The notes under the pieces are model-generated. The model was not told where the DNA came from and did no database searches. It saw only the letters and a program-made list of their open reading frames with translations. This document shows positions 7,496 to 16,583 of a stretch of DNA of 51,692 nt, piece after piece. This stretch comes from an uncultured Clostridia bacterium (GTDB lineage: Bacteria > Bacillota > Clostridia > Oscillospirales > Acutalibacteraceae): NCBI GenBank assembly GCA_947166135.1, contig CAMVDB010000007.1, positions 1-51,692 of the forward strand, read 5' to 3'. The position numbers and the translations under genes were made by a program. Numbering within the stretch: the first letter of the stretch is position 1; every line of letters begins with the position of its first letter.

Positions 7496-9877
7496 TCAGC
7501 CGGTTACGACGGGTTCATCGCCGCCGCCCGGTTCGGGAGTCTCACCGCCGCCCGGCTCAGGGGTGACGGGCTCTTCTCCGCCGCCGGATACGACGGGTTC
7601 TTCTCCGCCGCCGGATACGACGGGTTCATCGCCGCCTGAGGTGACCGGCTCGTCGCTGCCGCCTGTAGGCGTCTCTATGTTGGAGGTCACGGGAGCGTAG
7701 GTCTCGCCCTGCGTGGGCTTATTGCCGCCCAACGAACCCGCCAGATGCGTACCGTCGCAGTAGTCGGGCATATCATCCTTGGTATAGTAGCCCGTAGCGG
7801 TATCGCTGCACCATGACGACGCCAGCATACCGGAGCCCTTACAGTAGGTCGCGGCGATAATGGTATCGGGCATGGTGAATTCTTTGTACGGTTTATCCGC
7901 GAGGTAGTTGGACATGACCTTCTGCCAGACGATGGTGGACAGTCCGTAGTAGTTGACGCTCTCGGGCTGGTCGTAGCCCATCCAGCATGCCAGCGTGCAG
8001 TAGGGAGAAGCGCCGACGAACCACAGGTCGCGGTCATAGTCGGTGGTACCGGTCTTGCCGGCGATATCCCAGCCCTCGATCGCCGCGTAATGCGACGCGG
8101 TGTGGGTAGAGGTCATAACGTTGTATTTAAGCAGGCGGTTCATCTTGTAAGCGGTCTCGGGAGTGAACGCCTCGACAGGGGTGTTGTTGCGGTTGTCGAG
8201 AATGATGGTGTCATTCTGGTCGGTGACGTAGTAGTAGGTGTAGGGCTCGTAGTACAGGCCGCCGTTGCCGATGTATTCCATCGCCGCAGCCATCTCACGC
8301 ACGGTGACGCCGCCCTCCATACCGCCGAGCGACAGGGCGCCGACGTTGGTCTTGTCCGCCTCGGCAAGGTGGCTGAAGCCCAGCTCCTCGGTGGCGAATT
8401 TGTAGGCGTTCTTGGTGCCGATGAGCTCCATCGTCTGGACGGCAGCTGCGTTAGATGACCACGCGAGCGCTTCGGGGACGGTCATGTACTGGAAGTAGCC
8501 GTCGTAGGCGTTGGGAGGACCCTCGGTGAAGCCGCCCCAGCTGTTCTCCTTCCATTTCTCGATCGGCTGGTCGGTAGCGAGGGTGGAGTAGTTGTATACG
8601 CCGGTGTTGATCGCGATGGGGTAGGGGATGATCGCCTTGATGGACGAGCCCGGCTGCAGCACGGAGTGCGACGCGCGGTCCCAGCCGAGGTTCCCTTCCT
8701 TCTCCTTGGAGGAGCCGACGGTGGCGATGACCCTGCCGTCGTAGCCGACCATCGTCATCGCGGTCTGCAGGTCGTAGTCATATTCGGCGTTGGACTTGAG
8801 CGCTTCTTCCTCGATCATCTGCTGCGCCTTGGTATCCATCGCGCAGTAGATCTTCAGACCCTCGGTGTAGAGCTTGAGGGAAGCGGCGTCCTCACTGATG
8901 TCGTAGAACTTCGCGAGGTCGCGGCACAGGTCGTAATACATCTGGTCGATGTACCAGTTCTGGACCTTGATGTTATCTTCTTCCTCTTCCTCCTCGGTCT
9001 GTTCGCCTCCGCCGACAAAGGTCATGGTGGCGGATTCCTTCATTGCCGCGTCATATTCTTCCTTCGTGATCATCTCCTGCTCGTACATCTGCTGGAGTAC
9101 GGTCTCGCGGCGTTCCTTGTTGTTCTCGGGATAGATCAGGGGGTTCCAGCGCGAGGGGTTCTGGGTGATGCCCGCGATCGCGGCGCACTGGGCGATGGAG
9201 CACTCGCCGATCGGCTTGTCGAAGTACAGCTCCGACGCCGATTCAACGCCCTGACAGTTGTTACCGAAGTTGACGACGTTGAGGTAAGCCTCCAGGATAT
9301 CCTCCTTGCTGTATTCGCGCTCGATATTCAGCGCGCGGAAGATCTCTCGCACCTTACGGGTCAGCGAGACCTCGCTGTCGTCGGTGATGTTCTTGATCAG
9401 CTGCTGGGTCAGCGTGGAGCCGCCGTAGTTGTTGCGTCCGGTGATCAGCGAGAGCACCGCCGAGCCGGTACGGTACCAGTCGACGCCGTGATGCTCATAG
9501 AATCGCTTGTCCTCGATGGCGACGATCGCCTGACCCATCGCCTTGGGCATCTCGCTCATATCGACCCAGATTCGGTTCTCGGTGCCGTAGAGGGTCTGGT
9601 ATTCCTCAAACTCGCCGCTGGTCGGATTCTCCACGTAGATGAAGGAGCTCAGGTTCAGCGAACGGGCGTTGAGGTCGATACCGGTAGGCTCGTTGGCGAT
9701 CTTCATGATATACACGCCGATCGAGATACCTACGATGACGCCGGCGATGACCAGCACAGCCAGAAGGGTCAGCAGGCTGCGCCCGATGATGGACATGAAG
9801 CCCTTGAAGCCTCCCTGCCTTTTCTTCGGCTGAACGTCGATTTTGTCGGTGTATTTACTGATGTCGGTCTTTCTCAT
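7496..9877 (-). CDS. Class A penicillin-binding protein (PBP1a-like glycosyltransferase/transpeptidase)
   Basis: Polymerises and cross-links peptidoglycan outside the membrane. The 793-residue chain has a basic cytoplasmic tail, one membrane helix (about 27-55) and a GT51 domain with AIEDKRFYEHHGVDW, GGSTLTQQL and REIFRALNIE. The transpeptidase has the SxxK serine in PGSSIKAI, SSNAAAVQ and KTGTTDYDRD. ATG 9877 is chosen because AGGAGGT lies 6 bp upstream; an in-frame ATG at 9904 has none. The last 60 residues are a low-complexity tail of Gly-Gly-x-Glu-Pro-Val repeats, probably a wall-spanning linker. No partner gene is nearby. The 180 AT-rich bases upstream hold no gene. Confidence 0.93.
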   Translation of the reverse strand: MRKTDISKYTDKIDVQPKKRQGGFKGFMSIIGRSLLTLLAVLVIAGVIVGISIGVYIMKIANEPTGIDLNARSLNLSSFIYVENPTSGEFEEYQTLYGTENRIWVDMSEMPKAMGQAIVAIEDKRFYEHHGVDWYRTGSAVLSLITGRNNYGGSTLTQQLIKNITDDSEVSLTRKVREIFRALNIEREYSKEDILEAYLNVVNFGNNCQGVESASELYFDKPIGECSIAQCAAIAGITQNPSRWNPLIYPENNKERRETVLQQMYEQEMITKEEYDAAMKESATMTFVGGGEQTEEEEEEDNIKVQNWYIDQMYYDLCRDLAKFYDISEDAASLKLYTEGLKIYCAMDTKAQQMIEEEALKSNAEYDYDLQTAMTMVGYDGRVIATVGSSKEKEGNLGWDRASHSVLQPGSSIKAIIPYPIAINTGVYNYSTLATDQPIEKWKENSWGGFTEGPPNAYDGYFQYMTVPEALAWSSNAAAVQTMELIGTKNAYKFATEELGFSHLAEADKTNVGALSLGGMEGGVTVREMAAAMEYIGNGGLYYEPYTYYYVTDQNDTIILDNRNNTPVEAFTPETAYKMNRLLKYNVMTSTHTASHYAAIEGWDIAGKTGTTDYDRDLWFVGASPYCTLACWMGYDQPESVNYYGLSTIVWQKVMSNYLADKPYKEFTMPDTIIAATYCKGSGMLASSWCSDTATGYYTKDDMPDYCDGTHLAGSLGGNKPTQGETYAPVTSNIETPTGGSDEPVTSGGDEPVVSGGGEEPVVSGGGEEPVTPEPGGGETPEPGGGDEPVVTG

Positions 9878-10090
9878 GTGTGACCTCCTGTATTTGTTTA
9901 TCATAAACGCATAATGAACAGCACAATATATATTGCAATTATACCACTTTTTATGAAAAAAATAAATATCTTTTTATAAAATAACAGAGATTTTTCACAA
10001 TCACAAAGGAGCAAAAATAGGAATAATCCATAAAATACAGGGTATGCTATCGGTAAAAGCAACCGAGAATATTGCTCAGAGGTGACATGG

Positions 10091-10387
10091 ATGAAAAAGC
10101 TGCTGGCGATCACAGGCGTGATTCTGCTGATCTATCTGCTGGGCTCGGCGACCCTATCGCCGCCGCGTGCCGAGAGGGTCGGGGTGACTCCGACCGAGAG
10201 CCGCGCGCTGTATACGGTGGGGGAGTACGAGGGATATGTAGCGGTATTCTCCGGGAGCTCGGAGCCCCGCCTGACCGATACCGCCGTCGCCTCCCTGCCG
10301 AAGTCCGACCGCGGCAGACTGACCGAAGGCATCAAGATATATTCTGAAAAAGAATTAAAAGCACTTCTGGAGGATTTGTGCAGCTGA
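10091..10387 (+). CDS. Small membrane-anchored protein, BofC C-terminal-domain-like
   Basis: A 98-residue protein with an N-terminal membrane helix (MKKLLAITGVILLIYLLGSA), then about 70 residues outside the cell. The extracytoplasmic part reads YTVGEYEGYVAVFSG, LTDTAVASLPKSDR and ends EKELKALLEDL, the pattern of the BofC C-terminal domain family. BofC in Bacillus restrains sigma-K processing during sporulation; this short clostridial version lacks the N-terminal BofC domain, so its role is open. ATG 10091 has GAGGTG at good spacing; a GTG at 10082 is the alternative. Confidence 0.65.
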   Translation: MKKLLAITGVILLIYLLGSATLSPPRAERVGVTPTESRALYTVGEYEGYVAVFSGSSEPRLTDTAVASLPKSDRGRLTEGIKIYSEKELKALLEDLCS

Positions 10388-10411
10388 CCGCACGACCTTT
10401 CGGATACAAGT

Positions 10412-10435
10412 AAGCGCCCGATCTCTCGGGCGCTT
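10412..10435. terminator. Bidirectional hairpin between convergent genes
   Basis: AAGCGCCCGA (10412-10421) pairs perfectly with TCGGGCGCTT (10426-10435) around a four-base loop. It lies between the BofC-like gene and the convergent sigma factor gene. The T run is short on both strands. Confidence 0.65.
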
Positions 10436-10478
10436 TGATATGATGATTCGGTGAACAGGGGTGTTTACGGCTGTCGGT

Positions 10479-10934
10479 TTACTCAAGCTCTGTTTTCAGC
10501 AGCTTGCGGGCTTTGTCAAGACGGCTGAGCACCGTTCCCTTCGGGATGCGAAGTACGGCGGCGATCTCCGCGGTGCTGAGCTGTTGTGTATAGTACAGAA
10601 TGACCACCTGTCGGAACTTAAGCGGAAGGGCTTCTACCGCTGCACGCACCTCTACCTCCTCGGTTGAGGGGGTGATGGCGGTTTGTATGTCGGTTAGTTC
10701 TGCGACGGGCTTGCGATGCCGCAGTTGGGTCTTGCACGCATTGATCAGGATACGCATGAGCCAGGTGCGGAAGAATTCCTCCCGTCTCAGCGTGCTCAGC
10801 TTCTCGTACGCGCTGAGGATCGCGCTTTGTACGGCGTCCTGTGCGTCAGCTTCCTTCTTCAGCATCGACATGGCGAGGCGGAACATCGTTTCTTCGTTTT
10901 CCAAAATCAGCTTAGTGAAGGTTTCTTTCGTCAT
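10479..10934 (-). CDS. ECF-type RNA polymerase sigma factor
   Basis: A 151-residue sigma-70 family protein. Region 2 is around residues 10-70 (MFRLAMSMLKKEADAQDAVQSAILSAY, then RTWLMRILINACK). Region 4 is in the last 60 residues (LPLKFRQVVILYY, STAEIAAVLRIPKGTVLSRLDKARKLL), a helix-turn-helix for the -35 element. ATG 10934 follows GAGGTGA. It starts 9 bp after the DUF4179 gene ends, so the putative regulator is made first, the reverse of the usual sigma/anti-sigma order. Confidence 0.92.
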   Translation of the reverse strand: MTKETFTKLILENEETMFRLAMSMLKKEADAQDAVQSAILSAYEKLSTLRREEFFRTWLMRILINACKTQLRHRKPVAELTDIQTAITPSTEEVEVRAAVEALPLKFRQVVILYYTQQLSTAEIAAVLRIPKGTVLSRLDKARKLLKTELE

Positions 10935-10943
10935 AAGCTCACC

Positions 10944-12284
10944 TCACTGACCGACCGAAAGCGGAACAACAGATAAAACGTCCTTGCTGACAATTGTCTC
11001 CGTTTTATCGTCGATGACTGTTTCATGCGAAGGAATACGGAGCGCTAAGTCGCTCAGCTCGTCTTCATCCGCGATCACACCGACCGTATAAAGCTTTGAT
11101 CCGTTTTCGTTATGGTTTTCCCGATAGATTGCGCCGCCTGCGTTGGTCATGAATTGACCGTTGAAGCCGCCGTATACTTCCTTGATCGCCTTGACTTCGA
11201 TCGTTATAAGGTAGAAACGCCGGTTCGCCTCGGCTGTTTCAACACGGTCGAGCGAGTTGATACCGTCGCCGTTTTCGCGGTCGGTACGGATGTACGGCGT
11301 TTTCAAACTGCCGTCGTCGTTGAAATACCGCGAGTACCATTCTTCGTCATCGGGAGCTAAAAGGCTGCTTCTGTCTAAGCCCTTGATGCCGTCATTTTCC
11401 TTGACAGCTTTTACGGTGATCTCGTATTTGCCGTCCTGATAACAGTAATCGGGAGAAGGTGCGTTTACGATCTGGAATGACCAAGTGAAAGTCTCTCCGA
11501 GTCGGTATTCACGCTGTTCTTCCTCCATTGAGAAGGCATAGCCGGCGTATGGATCGACAGGGTCGTTGATATTGTCTACTGTCGGCGTATCTCTGTCATC
11601 CTCCGCTTCCCGAAGCTCCAAGCCTTCCATGATTTTTCTCAGCTCGGTCATATCGAGATAATAACAGTCGACCACATATCCGCAATCCTCAAAGTACTTG
11701 ATCGCATATTGATCCCGATCGCCGTTTTCTTCGAATTGCCTCGTCAGGAACACGGTTTTGTGACCGTTGTATTCCGTCTCCGTTCGGTCGACGATGTAGC
11801 GAGCTTCCTCATGGAACTTGTCCGCCTCATATACATGAAAGTGTACCCATGTGTCATTCCCGTCAGTGTACTTATAGTTGCCGTTTTTATTGTAGGAGGT
11901 AACGCCTTCGGGGTTCAAGATCAGGTGATCCTCATTCTCCCCGCCTATCATCTGACGACAGCCCTCGGGCAGGTAGGTGGGGTTCGGCATTATATGTATA
12001 CGCGCTGAGGAAGGGGAGGGTGAAGTCTCCTCGACAACGCGAAGGTCAACACCGTATTTGCCGACTTTCTCAGTCAGCAGACCGAACAACTGCGATGCAT
12101 AAGCCGCGGTCGTCAGTGCCGCCGTCACAAGAATCACCGCTAAGACGATCACAAACCGCCGTACGCTCCTTCGCCTTCGGTATCGCTCCGGAGCTGCGCT
12201 GTCGAGCTGCTGTAAGGCGTTCTCCACACTTCGATGCATCTGAGGTGTGACAGGATACAGCTTTTTCAGCTCTTCTGTTTTCAT
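10944..12284 (-). CDS. DUF4179 membrane protein, probable anti-sigma factor
   Basis: A 446-residue protein with a basic cytoplasmic segment of about 43 residues (QMHRSVENALQQLDSAAPERYRRR), one membrane helix (about 44-67) and a large outer domain. This is the layout of DUF4179 proteins, which sit beside ECF sigma factors in Firmicutes and are presumed to hold the sigma at the membrane until an outside signal arrives. No zinc-binding anti-sigma motif (HxxxCxxC) is visible in the short N-terminus, so the inhibitory contact would differ from RsiW-type proteins. ATG 12284 follows AGGAGTGA. The signal is unknown. Confidence 0.75.
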   Translation of the reverse strand: MKTEELKKLYPVTPQMHRSVENALQQLDSAAPERYRRRRSVRRFVIVLAVILVTAALTTAAYASQLFGLLTEKVGKYGVDLRVVEETSPSPSSARIHIMPNPTYLPEGCRQMIGGENEDHLILNPEGVTSYNKNGNYKYTDGNDTWVHFHVYEADKFHEEARYIVDRTETEYNGHKTVFLTRQFEENGDRDQYAIKYFEDCGYVVDCYYLDMTELRKIMEGLELREAEDDRDTPTVDNINDPVDPYAGYAFSMEEEQREYRLGETFTWSFQIVNAPSPDYCYQDGKYEITVKAVKENDGIKGLDRSSLLAPDDEEWYSRYFNDDGSLKTPYIRTDRENGDGINSLDRVETAEANRRFYLITIEVKAIKEVYGGFNGQFMTNAGGAIYRENHNENGSKLYTVGVIADEDELSDLALRIPSHETVIDDKTETIVSKDVLSVVPLSVGQ

Positions 12285-12409
12285 CAAATCACTCCTTTAC
12301 AGTCGGATCAACCGATCTGTTAATTAGACGCATCAGGGAACGCTTTGATTCATTATACTTTATCAATTTATTATATTCAACGGTTCAGTGATCGCATATA
12401 TCGCGGGTA

Positions 12410-12436
12410 AAGCCCGCCGGGGGTACCGACGGGCTT
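12410..12436 (-). terminator. Hairpin downstream of the SASP gene
   Basis: AAGCCCG and CGGGCTT at the ends of 12410-12436 pair, about 100 bp after the SASP stop on the minus strand. There is no clear T run, so terminator function is uncertain. The rest of 12285-12536 shows no gene. Confidence 0.35.
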
Positions 12437-12536
12437 CGTGCGGCTTTTCGGGGTGACGGTTATCGGTCGGGATAACGGCTGTTCACTCCGAAAGCAAGTT
12501 CATTTGTTCCGTTTGTTTACGTTCTGCCTGTTCTGA

Positions 12537-12728
12537 TTACTTCAGACCGTTTTCGTAGGACTCGATCATCTTCTTAACCATCTGACCGCCGATGGAGCCT
12601 GCCTGCTTAGAGGTCAGGTCACCGTTGTAGCCCTGCTTGAGGTTGACGCCTACCTCGCCCGCAGCTTCCATCTTGAAGCGCTCGAGTGCGTCCTTAGCCT
12701 CGGGAACAACAATATTGTTCTTAGACAT
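12537..12728 (-). CDS. Alpha/beta-type small acid-soluble spore protein
   Basis: A 63-residue SASP. These proteins coat spore DNA and protect it from UV and heat, then are degraded on germination by the GPR protease. The two family signatures are present: ERFKMEAAGEVGVNL, which contains the GPR cleavage region, and NGDLTSKQAGSIGGQMVKKMI, the DNA-binding block. ATG 12728 follows AAGGAGAAG. It marks the host as a spore former and fits with the SPL-family gene nearby. A perfect 12-bp inverted repeat sits 31-55 bp upstream of the start. Confidence 0.95.
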   Translation of the reverse strand: MSKNNIVVPEAKDALERFKMEAAGEVGVNLKQGYNGDLTSKQAGSIGGQMVKKMIESYENGLK

Positions 12729-12758
12729 GGTTCTTCTCCTTTTCTTTCAGCGGACGAT

Positions 12759-12783
12759 ACGCGGCGGAGCTGCTCCGCCGCGT
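12759..12783. repeat. Perfect 12-bp inverted repeat upstream of the SASP gene
   Basis: ACGCGGCGGAGC (12759-12770), one T, then GCTCCGCCGCGT (12772-12783). It falls in the SASP leader region. With a single-base centre it is more like a protein-binding palindrome than an RNA hairpin. Nothing else recognisable is seen between 12784 and the radical SAM gene. Confidence 0.8.
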
Positions 12784-13059
12784 GACCGCATTGGAGAAAC
12801 TCAGCTGCTGTACAGCCCTTAGTCAGCGCGAGCCGCTTGATCCGTTTTCGGTCGGTTTCGCGCTGCAATAATATTGTTGACCGTAAGGCTGAGAATATAG
12901 ATAGTAAATCTTGACAGCAGGCTGATATCTTTTGATCACAAACAACAGAAATCGCATCCATTAACAAATAAACACATAAAAGTGATACTGTGTTAATATG
13001 GACAGCGCAGCGGTTTTCTGTTATGATAACAGCAGATTGAAAGCAAGGGAGGGAATACG

Positions 13060-13935
13060 GTGCATTATGTGAAAGCGAAGGGGATCTTGTCTTCTCAAAA
13101 CGGAATGAACCTTTATCGGGGCTGCACGCACGGATGTATTTACTGCGATTCCAGAAGCAGCTGTTATCAGATGGACCACTCTTTTGAGGATATCGAGGTC
13201 AAAGAAAACGCCCTCGAATTGCTGGAAGACGCGCTGCGCCGTAAGAGGAAACGCTGTATGATCGGTACGGGCTCCATGAGCGATCCGTATATACCTTTGG
13301 AGCTTGAAACAGAGTACACACGAAAAGCGTTGTTGATCATCGAGAAATACGGCTGCGGCGTCGCGCTTCAAACCAAGTCCGACCGCGTGCTCAGAGATCT
13401 GGAGATCCTCAAACGGATCAACGAAAAGACCAAAGCCGTTGTTCAGATGACGCTGACAACAGCGGATGACAGCCTGTGCAGGATCATTGAGCCGAATGTC
13501 TGCACGACGAAGGAGCGGTTCGAAGCGCTGAAGATCCTGCGCGATCACGGGATCCCCACCGTCGTGTGGCTGTGTCCGATCCTGCCCTACATCAACGATA
13601 CCCGCGGGAACATAGAGGCGATTTTACAAATGTGTATAGAGGCGCAGGTGCGCGGCGTGATCTGCTTCGGAATGGGGCTGACGCTTCGCGACGGAAGCCG
13701 TGAGTATTTCTACCGTCAGCTCGACAGGCATTTCCCGGGATTGAAGGAGCGCTATATCAGGGAGTTCGGAGACCGCTACGAGATCCCCGGTCCGCACAGC
13801 GATGATCTGATGAGGCTGTTTCATCACGCCTGCGAACAAAACGGGATCATGCACGATAACGATGAGATCTTCGCATATCTGCATCGCTTTGAAGAGAAGG
13901 AGCCGTTCGGACAGCTCAGCTTGTGGGAGCTGTAG
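13060..13935 (+). CDS. SPL-family radical SAM protein
   Basis: A 291-residue radical SAM enzyme. The 4Fe-4S motif CTHGCIYC (Cys22, Cys26, Cys29) follows NLYRG, and GTGSMSDPYIPLE and TKSDRVLRDLEIL are typical of the spore photoproduct lyase (SPL)/Rv2578c group. Spore photoproduct lyase repairs the thymine dimer made in SASP-coated DNA. This protein is shorter than SplB, so a repair role is suggested by the family and the adjacent SASP but is not established. The start is GTG 13060 with AGGGAGGG upstream. Confidence 0.8.
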   Translation: MHYVKAKGILSSQNGMNLYRGCTHGCIYCDSRSSCYQMDHSFEDIEVKENALELLEDALRRKRKRCMIGTGSMSDPYIPLELETEYTRKALLIIEKYGCGVALQTKSDRVLRDLEILKRINEKTKAVVQMTLTTADDSLCRIIEPNVCTTKERFEALKILRDHGIPTVVWLCPILPYINDTRGNIEAILQMCIEAQVRGVICFGMGLTLRDGSREYFYRQLDRHFPGLKERYIREFGDRYEIPGPHSDDLMRLFHHACEQNGIMHDNDEIFAYLHRFEEKEPFGQLSLWEL

Positions 13936-13972
13936 CAGACGAAACAAATATCATAAAGCAGAAAACTCAGAG

Positions 13973-14002
13973 GACAGGTCATAATCGTTGTCCCCTGAGT
14001 TT
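13973..14002 (+). terminator. Intrinsic terminator
   Basis: AAACTCAG-A-GGACA pairs with TGTCC-C-CTGAGTTT and is followed by GTTTATT, after the radical SAM gene. Confidence 0.75.
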
Positions 14003-14083
14003 GTTTATTGTAACATAATCACACCGCCGGCGAATACTCGTATGTAATGACCGTTTTCTGCCGCGTGCGTTCTCACAATGGCG

Positions 14084-16159
14084 TCAAATATAATCCGTGT
14101 ATACAATTATCTTATCATCAGCTTCAAGCGAAACATGTATCTCAGACAGATCGCCGCTGAAGACGATCGCTTCACCGTCAGCCTTTATATAGCCGAGAAC
14201 CAATGCAGGATATCGTTCCTTTGAGGCTTCGGACGGTGAAACAGACGCGTCAAAGACGGCGCGCACCAGATCGTAAGCCGTACACGGAGGAGGCGTCTGC
14301 CTAAAGAAGGAAGAGACCTTCCGAAGCTGCGGCTTCCTGTATTGACCGCCCTGATCCGAGGAATAACTCAGCAAGCCCTTGTAGAAATCATAGATCGATT
14401 CTTTCTCTCCTATCTGGGTGATGATATTACCCGTAAAGCGGTTGCTGATTACCGCGTCGACCCCATGATAGCCCCTGACGATATCATAATGCCTCGGGTC
14501 CGTGATCTCAACGATCGTTTTCAGCCTGTTTTGATCATAGTCGGGATGATCCTGAATCATCCTCTTGATATGATCCTGAATACAGACCAAATACAACAAA
14601 GCTGAGGAGTCGGCGTTTTCATCAAGCTCCGTGTCATCGGAGAGGATCAGGATGTTGATTTCCTCCGACGTGCCGGCCAACAGGCGGTCAATCGTCTCAA
14701 AGGTTTTATCAATATGATAAATGTCCGATTCAGCGACTTCTTCCACAAAGGAATAACGTCGGTAGCCGTCCATTCTCCCGATGCTGTCGGCGTCATCGAT
14801 CACGGTGACCTTAAGCCGATCGCGGGTCCGGCAGGACAGGCAGGCTTCGTAGCAGCTCATGATCTCTTCGGTCTTGCTGTTGTGACCGATCAGGATCACT
14901 CTTTTGGATTCGCTTTGCGTATCGTTCAGCCTTACGCTGAAGCCCGCGCTGTTGAGCTTATGCGTTTTACCGATGTCCCTTTGACTGCCTGCCGCATAGC
15001 AGAAGAAGCTTGCGCCGTTACGGTTCAGCAGGGTGAGCGGTACGGCGCTGCTGTGTGCCGAGAGGTAATCCCGAATATAGCCGATCTCATCATCCGTCTG
15101 TACGGGCGCGGTATAAAACGCTGCCGCCTTGTTTGAGAACAAATCGTCGTATACGGGCGTCATTTCAGGCATGATCGATAATTGAGCCAGCAGCTGACCG
15201 AGGAATTTTTCGACATGGAACATGACGATATTGCATTTTTCGCCGAGCGCTTTACCGCTGATGACCCTTTGAACGACATCGTAAGTCCACGGATCGGTGA
15301 TCTCGACGATGATGTTCGGATGATGCCCGGCTCTCCCCGCCGACACGATATCTGCTGCCTGCATCAGCGCTTTTACAGCCTGAGGATTGCCCTCTTCGAT
15401 CTGTCTGCCGTCGTCGGCAGCCGAATCCGACGGATCGTTGCTCAGTATAACGACAGCTTTAGCCGCGTCGATCCTGATGTCCCTGAGCTGCTCTTGAGAG
15501 AAGATGTTCCCTTCAATGACGATGAAAGAAACGTTATTGCCGAGCTTGCTGTTTTTCAGATAACGCCTGCGTGCAAAAAAGCTCATTGAAGCTGCTTTTT
15601 TACTGACGACCGCATTCTCTTTTTCGATCGTGAGCCGGAGTCTTTCTTCGATCTCCCCTTTGATATCATCACTGCCCGATTTGACCAGCGCCACGACCGT
15701 TTCCTTATGATCGCTGTAAAGGAGGTCGTTGACAATCTCGGGGGCTCTCGCGTTCCAATTTAGGATGACGGTGTGATCGGACAGGTAAAGGCGCGTATTG
15801 CCTGCGTTCGCGTTCTCTATAAAATCGTTGAGAATATTCGTAAAATAACCGATGACCGCTCCCGTGAAGGTTATCATACCGATGATAATGACCGCCAGAC
15901 AGGTCAAGGTCAATGCAACGCCCGCAGTTCCGATATCCTGTATGACGGACTCGATGCATCCCGCGTCAAGGATCATCGTCACCGTATAATATGCGGCGTG
16001 GAAGAAATTCATATACTCGGTTCCGCGCAGAGAAAGAGCGCTGATCACCGCGGCGGAAACAGTAATAAAGAGCACGTTGAACAAGATGATTAAGACCAAT
16101 ACCACGCGTTTCGGATGCTTAGCGACCTGGACGCTCAGCCATCCTCTGAACTTTCTCAT
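14084..16159 (-). CDS. CASTOR/POLLUX-like ion channel with RCK/TrkA-N domains
   Basis: A 691-residue protein with two or three N-terminal membrane helices (about 19-43 and 78-108). Between them is the segment YTVTMILDAGCIESV (about 58-72), which resembles the ADAGN filter of the CASTOR/POLLUX/SYM8 channels. Two nucleotide-binding RCK-like units follow: one from about 128 (HTVILNWNARAPEIVNDLL) and one near 415 (KRVILIGHNSKTEEIM). Each contains the family phrase VEITDP (IIVEITDPWTYDVV and TIVEITDPRHYDIV). Plant relatives pass cations in symbiotic signalling; bacterial roles are mostly unknown. ATG 16159 follows AGGAGGTTTGT. It is divergent from the fumarate reductase-type operon. Confidence 0.85.
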   Translation of the reverse strand: MRKFRGWLSVQVAKHPKRVVLVLIILFNVLFITVSAAVISALSLRGTEYMNFFHAAYYTVTMILDAGCIESVIQDIGTAGVALTLTCLAVIIIGMITFTGAVIGYFTNILNDFIENANAGNTRLYLSDHTVILNWNARAPEIVNDLLYSDHKETVVALVKSGSDDIKGEIEERLRLTIEKENAVVSKKAASMSFFARRRYLKNSKLGNNVSFIVIEGNIFSQEQLRDIRIDAAKAVVILSNDPSDSAADDGRQIEEGNPQAVKALMQAADIVSAGRAGHHPNIIVEITDPWTYDVVQRVISGKALGEKCNIVMFHVEKFLGQLLAQLSIMPEMTPVYDDLFSNKAAAFYTAPVQTDDEIGYIRDYLSAHSSAVPLTLLNRNGASFFCYAAGSQRDIGKTHKLNSAGFSVRLNDTQSESKRVILIGHNSKTEEIMSCYEACLSCRTRDRLKVTVIDDADSIGRMDGYRRYSFVEEVAESDIYHIDKTFETIDRLLAGTSEEINILILSDDTELDENADSSALLYLVCIQDHIKRMIQDHPDYDQNRLKTIVEITDPRHYDIVRGYHGVDAVISNRFTGNIITQIGEKESIYDFYKGLLSYSSDQGGQYRKPQLRKVSSFFRQTPPPCTAYDLVRAVFDASVSPSEASKERYPALVLGYIKADGEAIVFSGDLSEIHVSLEADDKIIVYTDYI

Positions 16160-16435
16160 ACAAACCTCCTGAAATTATCCGCAGATTATGCGTGTTGTTT
16201 CATGATCCATTGTACACACTGACATCAATAAATTCAAGTAATCAACAGCTTTTCTCATAAATTATTTGAATAATCAAACCCGGGGTACATTCTGAGACTG
16301 CCTCGTAATATTTCAACAGAGATCTATCGCTGCGGCTTATCTGTGAGATCTCACGAAAGTCTTCGTATGTGATCTGCTCAAAATGCCTTTTGTTATCCGA
16401 TCCGCGCTCGGAAATGAAAAAACAGACGATAATTA

Positions 16436-16464
16436 TTGACACAAGGACGCAATTCAGAGATAAT
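16436..16464 (+). promoter_or_regulatory. Sigma-A promoter for the fumarate reductase-type operon
   Basis: TTGACA (16436-16441), 17 bp, GATAAT (16459-16464). It would start a transcript near 16471, leaving a leader of about 110 bases before the cytochrome gene. The 420-bp stretch 16160-16580 otherwise holds no convincing gene. Confidence 0.65.
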
Positions 16465-16583
16465 ACAATTAGTAACCGATTTTACGAAATGACTGTTAAT
16501 ACAGGATAGAAGCTGATGCCGCTGACGAAGGAGCGAGCCGTCCGCGGCTTTCCGCAATAACTTTTGACCTGAGGTGAATTGTG

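Noticed and set aside
8666..9883. 405-codon plus-strand frame opposite the PBP gene
   Set aside because: Antisense shadow; the minus-strand PBP with all catalytic motifs explains the region.
16242..16442. 66-codon minus-strand open frame next to the channel gene
   Set aside because: GTG start without a good ribosome site, overlaps the promoter of the opposite-strand operon, no family resemblance.
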